Assembly: GCA_020847775.1 (NCBI GenBank)
Contig: JADLBI010000272.1
Span: forward strand, 1-18,864
Length of the DNA: 18,864 bases
Direction of reading: 5' to 3'
From: Opitutaceae bacterium
GTDB taxonomy: Bacteria; Verrucomicrobiota; Verrucomicrobiia; Opitutales; Opitutaceae
Shown here: positions 16,501 to 18,864 of the stretch, in pieces
Position numbering within the stretch: position 1 is the stretch's first letter
How the letters are laid out: every line of letters starts with the position of its first letter
Position numbers and translations under genes: made by a program
Notes under the pieces: model-generated
Seen by the model: the letters and a program-made list of their open reading frames with translations, nothing else
Database searches by the model: none
What the model was told of the DNA's origin: nothing

Positions 16501-16748
16501 TTCCGCCACACGTCGGCGAAGCCGCGCTTCTCCTTGGACGCCTCGCCGCCGTCGGGCTCGATCGCGAGGAGCTCGAGGTCCTTCACGACGCGTTTTTGAA
16601 AGCAAAACCAATCATTGCCGGAGGGGTCGGCCTCGGCGGGCGTCGGCTGGCCGAGGAGGCGGCAGAGGTCGTTGAAGTGCTCCTGATAGGCGGAGGTCTC
16701 CTTGCCCTGGTATCGGAGCCACTTCTTTTTGAATTCGGCGGCGGTCAT
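13575..16748 (-). CDS. MmeI-like single-chain restriction-modification enzyme (type IIL/IIG)
   Basis: A 1057-residue protein combining nuclease, methyltransferase and target recognition, in the MmeI layout. The N-terminal nuclease motif is Asp79-x9-Glu89-x-Lys91 (ADVWRKDCFAWEYKGK), the same spacing as in MmeI. A helical connector follows. The N6-adenine methyltransferase has motif X LGAHYT (332-337), motif I LDPSCGICNFL (393-403) and catalytic motif IV NPPF (530-533). The target-recognition and C-terminal region includes ETFPFPFALQEP. It would cut and protect DNA alone. Motif I is odd: the usual DPxCGSGNF reads DPSCGICNF, replacing a SAM-binding Gly with Cys400. ATG 16748 is chosen because it opens with MTAAEFKKKW; an upstream start at 16940 would run through a palindrome. 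It is flanked by REP-like elements and lies between unrelated PhyH genes, suggesting insertion. Confidence 0.9.
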   Translation of the reverse strand: MTAAEFKKKWLRYQGKETSAYQEHFNDLCRLLGQPTPAEADPSGNDWFCFQKRVVKDLELLAIEPDGGEASKEKRGFADVWRKDCFAWEYKGKHKNLHEAYGQLLRYRESLLNPPLLVVCDFENFIIRTNFNGTVQETYDFHLTRIDEPQNWRVLRAAFADPAALKPTRTTAEVTAGLAGQIAAIAKSLQKREAVELTDARTRAEMNFAQRKNLRIARFLNRIVFCFFAEDTGLLPPRLFSDLLKTGLNDLGHLATAMENLFAVMATGGTFGKDKIRHFNGHLFEEATVFELTEDELKQLAEAGEAKWQFIQPAIMGTLFERALEPEQRSQLGAHYTNEADIKTLIEPVLMAPLRREWAALKRTLAPAYAKGTPAQRDALAAFQKQLAATTVLDPSCGICNFLYVSLQLLIALEKEVLAYATQLVFKLAPKVGVQQLRAIEINPYAYELAQVSVQIGYLQWRRDNGFDNDHTPVLQNLDGFRNEDALLEPHFGLKPRNLKEARADEHTADPNLKFYTERVWPKCDVIVGNPPFLGNKRLRTELGDDYTAAIFEVFGARLPATSDFCCYWFEKAREQIAKGKCQRAGLLATTGSKQVSSRRAFERIKESGKIFFAISDRDWFDAGTAIRICMVGFAGPDIADKPTLDDEPVAEIHADLTSGIDVTGKAYLKDNEQLCFMGTTKVGDFDISHETALAMLRGVNPHGKPNSDVLRPFRNGSDLVQNDSKRWIVDFGVGTRVEAAALYEAPFKHVVEHVKAERMKNNDKWRKNHWWLLGRTLPDFREATSALHRYLGTARVAKHRLFVWQDSPVLPDSKVIAIAFADDCRFGVLQSRIHELWTNATQALHGGERPTYNPTECFETFPFPFALQEPLPTGESTPQSEAEAAHFYFTVKEDPALYGEAAHRAAIAAAAQELSDLRERWLNPPEWTRTVTLEFPGTAGGPWSRFLDAKTVNAQTGVGTVRYPRLEARDATCAAELKKRTLTALYNERPAWLDHAHRKLDAAVAAAYGWPADLNDEQILERLLALNLSRAAAEAKTAAAPKARKPQRGKADDELI

Positions 16749-16885
16749 GGGGCGCGGCAAGCAGAAGGGGATGGTGGCGCGCGCGCAAGCGTCCTTGCGG
16801 GTGCTGGGCTGGAGTTCGGAAGTAAATATTCTCGGGGCAAACCTAAAAACCGCTCCGCCTGCCCGCGCCATGTATTCCGGTTCCG

Positions 16886-16940
16886 GTAGCCGCGAGCGTG
16901 AGCGAGTGGATGGACACCAATCGCTCACGCTCGCGGCCAC
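16886..16940. repeat. Long REP-like hairpin upstream of the restriction enzyme gene
   Basis: GCCGCGAGCGTGAGCGA (16889-16905) pairs perfectly over 17 bases with TCGCTCACGCTCGCGGC (16921-16937) around a 15-base loop, and two more pairs follow after one mismatch. The structure has no T-run and lies in the 243-base gap between the restriction enzyme start and the third PhyH gene. It shares the GTAGCCGCG core with the palindrome at 13402-13434. Size, symmetry and intergenic position fit repetitive extragenic palindromes. A multi-copy nature cannot be shown from one window. Confidence 0.6.
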
Positions 16941-16991
16941 ACCAATCAGGCCGAAGCACGCTCCAAGGCATCAAACCCGTCGTCAAACAAC

Positions 16992-17822
16992 CTAACGCGG
17001 AGGTTTGAGGTAGGCGCGGTTGGCCTGCGCCACTTCGGCGTCCCAAGTGCCCGCGATCGTGGCGCCGTATTCCTCAAAACCCCCGGTGGCGCGCGGTCCG
17101 GTCAAGCGCGGGCGCGGGTTGCCGATGCGGCCGGTGGTGTAAAAGTCGTCGCTGGTCTGGTCTTCGCAGAGGAAGTGGAAGGCCAGCCCGGCGCGCTCGG
17201 TGGCGGTGGTGTTATCACCCGTGGCGTGCGGGGTGCCGTAGCAGAAGAAGAGCACGCCGCCCGCTTGAAGCTCGATAGTCTCGGCCTTGGATTCGTCCGG
17301 GTGGCAGCGGATATGGTGGTCGCTGTTGCCATCGCGCGCGTGGGGCAGGGCGTCGGCCCACGCCTCAGGGATGACGCGCATGGTGCCGTTGGCGACGGTG
17401 GCGTCGTGCACCGCGATCCACATGGCGGTGCCGCGCAGCGGGGCGGGGATTTTGAAGTAGGCGTTATCCTGATGCCACGCGGTGCCCATGCCGGTCTTGC
17501 CGGGTTTTAGGAAAATCTGGTCGAGGTGCAGCGTGATCTCCGGGCCGATGAGCCGGGTGACAGCGTCAAGCACCTTGGGCGCGAACGGCAGGGCGCGGAT
17601 GAGCGTGCTGTAGAAATTCGCCGGGCAGAGTTGGAGGTTCTGCTTGGTGTTGGAATGCGTCTGCCCGTCGCCCTCGGTGGCGACATTGCGCAGGTAACTG
17701 TTGCGCTTGAGGCGGGCGATGTCGGCCTGCAGGGCGGCGGTTTCATCGGCGTTGAAAAAATGCGGCACGGCAAGAAATCCGCGGCGGCGAAACTGGGCGA
17801 TCTGTTCGGGGGTTGGGGTCAT
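16992..17822 (-). CDS. Phytanoyl-CoA dioxygenase (PhyH) family oxygenase
   Basis: A 276-residue PhyH-family Fe(II)/2-oxoglutarate oxygenase. It opens with TPEQIAQFRRRGFLAVPHFF (4-23), the typical family entry. Iron ligands are intact: His117 and Asp119 in TAWHQDNAYF and distal His199 in YGTPHATGDN, with Arg210 in ATERAGLAFHF for 2-oxoglutarate. WIAVHDATVANGTMRVIPEAW (135-155) is the conserved central strand region. The start ATG 17822 is preferred; an upstream extension to 17957 would add 45 residues unlike the family. It stands alone on the minus strand, 160 bases from the next upstream gene. Its HQDNAYF core is close to that of the enzyme at 2295-3158, suggesting paralogues. The substrate is unknown. 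Confidence 0.88.
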   Translation of the reverse strand: MTPTPEQIAQFRRRGFLAVPHFFNADETAALQADIARLKRNSYLRNVATEGDGQTHSNTKQNLQLCPANFYSTLIRALPFAPKVLDAVTRLIGPEITLHLDQIFLKPGKTGMGTAWHQDNAYFKIPAPLRGTAMWIAVHDATVANGTMRVIPEAWADALPHARDGNSDHHIRCHPDESKAETIELQAGGVLFFCYGTPHATGDNTTATERAGLAFHFLCEDQTSDDFYTTGRIGNPRPRLTGPRATGGFEEYGATIAGTWDAEVAQANRAYLKPPR

Positions 17823-17982
17823 GGGGAAAGAGCGTGATCGAAGCGGCGCAGGCTTATGGGCGGTTCCGCCGTTGGCAATGCACATCGGGCAAAATTGGGC
17901 GGACGGGCGCGACAACGCGACGGTCGCCTTCCTCCGCTGGGGCAACCCCCTAAACACCCGCCGGTCGTGCGACGGGCCAGCC

Positions 17983-18360
17983 TCACGGCTGTTTGCGCGT
18001 GAAATGAAAACGGCCGTATTGCACGAGGTCGCCAGGCACGGCGGCGAGGTAGGTGCCGCGGAAATCGCGCTCGTTCAATCCGCCGCGCAGGCGCAGCGTC
18101 ACTCCCTGTTCAAGCGTGCCTTGCAGGTGGCACCAACCGTTTTCGAGCACACCGGCGAGTTCGCCCGTGCCGGTCAGTGGCGCGGCGGTGACAAGCTGGG
18201 CTTTGACGATGGCGCCTTCGATGGTGAGGACCAGTTGCGCCGGTGCGGAGACGTCGGCAGTCGTGTTGGTTAGTTCGCCTTCGAGCACGATGACTTGGGG
18301 TGCCGCCATCAGTGCGCTCGCGATGCCGATGAAGCAGAAAAATGAGCGCAACGACTTCAT
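17983..18360 (-). CDS. Small exported protein of unknown function
   Basis: A 125-residue protein with a signal peptide: Lys2 and Arg5, then the hydrophobic core FFCFIGIASALMA, with probable cleavage near AMAA-PQ (about residues 18-20). The mature part is beta-rich (VIVLEGELTNT, AQLVLTIEGAIVKAQLV, GTLEQGVTLRLRGGLNERDFRGTYLA) and may be a lipocalin-like or jelly-roll domain, but I recognise no family. The start ATG overlaps the stop of the upstream AsmA-like gene by four bases (ATGA), indicating translational coupling and a shared envelope role. After the stop, 17823-17982 holds no gene I can support. Confidence 0.7.
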   Translation of the reverse strand: MKSLRSFFCFIGIASALMAAPQVIVLEGELTNTTADVSAPAQLVLTIEGAIVKAQLVTAAPLTGTGELAGVLENGWCHLQGTLEQGVTLRLRGGLNERDFRGTYLAAVPGDLVQYGRFHFTRKQP

Positions 18361-18864
18361 GGCGTGGTGGCGGCGGTTTTGCGCGAAGCGGGCGGCGATG
18401 ATTTCACGACCTCGGCCTGCACTTTGCGCATAAGGAAGCCCCACGTGCCCTTCGAGCCGACGACGGCTTGCGCGAGCAGATCATAGAGCGGTTGTGTGTC
18501 GGGTTCGCCGGCGAGGCCGCGCAGCACAAGCGGGGCCTTCAATGCGCGAAAGCCGTCGGCATCGGGCTCCTTGCGCAACAGTTTCATGCCGCCGAGAATC
18601 ACCGCGGTTTCATCCTTAGCGGCGAGATCGAGCGAGAGCGACAGCGGCCGCCGCATCAGCGGTTCTTCGGTGGCGGCGATCTGGCCACGCCCGAGCAGCC
18701 GAGCCTGCGGCGATTCGAAGCGGAAGGCGTCGAGACTGATTTCGCCGTGGCGGTTGCGCGCGCCGGTGATGCGCAGCGTCTCCACCGGCATCTCGGAAAT
18801 CGTGCGCAGGAGCCGGCCGAGCGCGCGCAGTTCTGGCGAGAGCAGAATCGTGCCGCCAAACACC
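18357..18864 (-). CDS. AsmA-like / DUF3971-type protein, C-terminal part
   Basis: The last 169 codons of a gene that enters from the right edge. Visible features: TILLSPELRALGRLLRTISEMPVETLRITGAR, a repeated beta pattern (ISLDAFRFESPQARLLGRGQIAA, PLSLSLDLAAKDETAVILGG) and a Pro/Lys-rich end (SSPPASRKTAATTP). The beta pattern with SPQARLLGRGQI resembles the C-terminal domain of AsmA-like envelope proteins, which in Gram-negative bacteria are inner-membrane-anchored and involved in outer-membrane lipid homeostasis. This is a tentative family call from a fragment. It is translationally coupled to the small exported protein. Confidence 0.55.
   Translation of the reverse strand, partial: VFGGTILLSPELRALGRLLRTISEMPVETLRITGARNRHGEISLDAFRFESPQARLLGRGQIAATEEPLMRRPLSLSLDLAAKDETAVILGGMKLLRKEPDADGFRALKAPLVLRGLAGEPDTQPLYDLLAQAVVGSKGTWGFLMRKVQAEVVKSSPPASRKTAATTP

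Noticed and set aside
16749..16940. N-terminal extension of the restriction enzyme to 16940
   Set aside because: The extension runs through a perfect 17-bp palindrome and has no family-like sequence; ATG 16748 opens the MmeI-like N-terminus.
17823..17982. Terminator or small gene between the exported protein and the third PhyH
   Set aside because: Only an imperfect GC-rich hairpin near 17957-17976 without a T-run is seen, and no frame with a start site and protein-like composition.

Overview
The window is GC-rich, densely coded and chromosomal in character. The gene content points to a member of the Verrucomicrobiota, most likely an Opitutaceae-like lineage: several phytanoyl-CoA-dioxygenase-family (PhyH) oxygenases, a DUF5069 protein, a tiny Lys/Ala-rich basic peptide, an AraC regulator beside a Gfo/Idh/MocA oxidoreductase, and few Shine-Dalgarno sequences. 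This placement is inferred from gene families, not from a marker gene. No rRNA, tRNA, CRISPR array, transposase or integrase was seen.

Layout. (1) Positions 1-3158, minus strand: a probable four-gene run of PhyH oxygenase, five-bladed-propeller glycosidase, UDP-glucuronate 4-epimerase-type epimerase and the start of a DUF486 membrane protein, with a 13-bp dyad before the last gene. (2) 3297-8786, plus strand: a CGWS glutaredoxin, a terminator that can form a competing hairpin, the large glutamate synthase gltB interrupted by an in-frame amber codon at 7748-7750, and a DUF5069 gene. (3) 8881-9188: a 19-residue Lys/Ala peptide gene with a clear ribosome binding site and terminator, next to a dense cluster of CGCG palindromes. 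(4) 9189-12375, minus strand: AraC regulator, Gfo/Idh oxidoreductase and an unrecognised protein with kinase-like motifs, divergent from a second PhyH gene at 12439-13356 whose iron-binding motif is atypical. (5) 13402-16940: a single-chain MmeI-like restriction-modification enzyme with REP-like palindromes on both sides. (6) 16992-18864, minus strand: a third PhyH gene, a small exported protein, and the C-terminal part of an AsmA-like protein.

How the genes work together. The PhyH, glycosidase, epimerase, Gfo/Idh and AraC genes look like two small catabolic or sugar-modification modules. The glutaredoxin-gltB pair belongs to nitrogen assimilation and redox. The restriction enzyme looks like an inserted defence cargo. 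The observations most worth checking are the nonsense codon in gltB, the altered SAM-binding motif in the restriction enzyme, the tiny basic peptide gene with its palindromic upstream region, and the kinase-like orphan protein.
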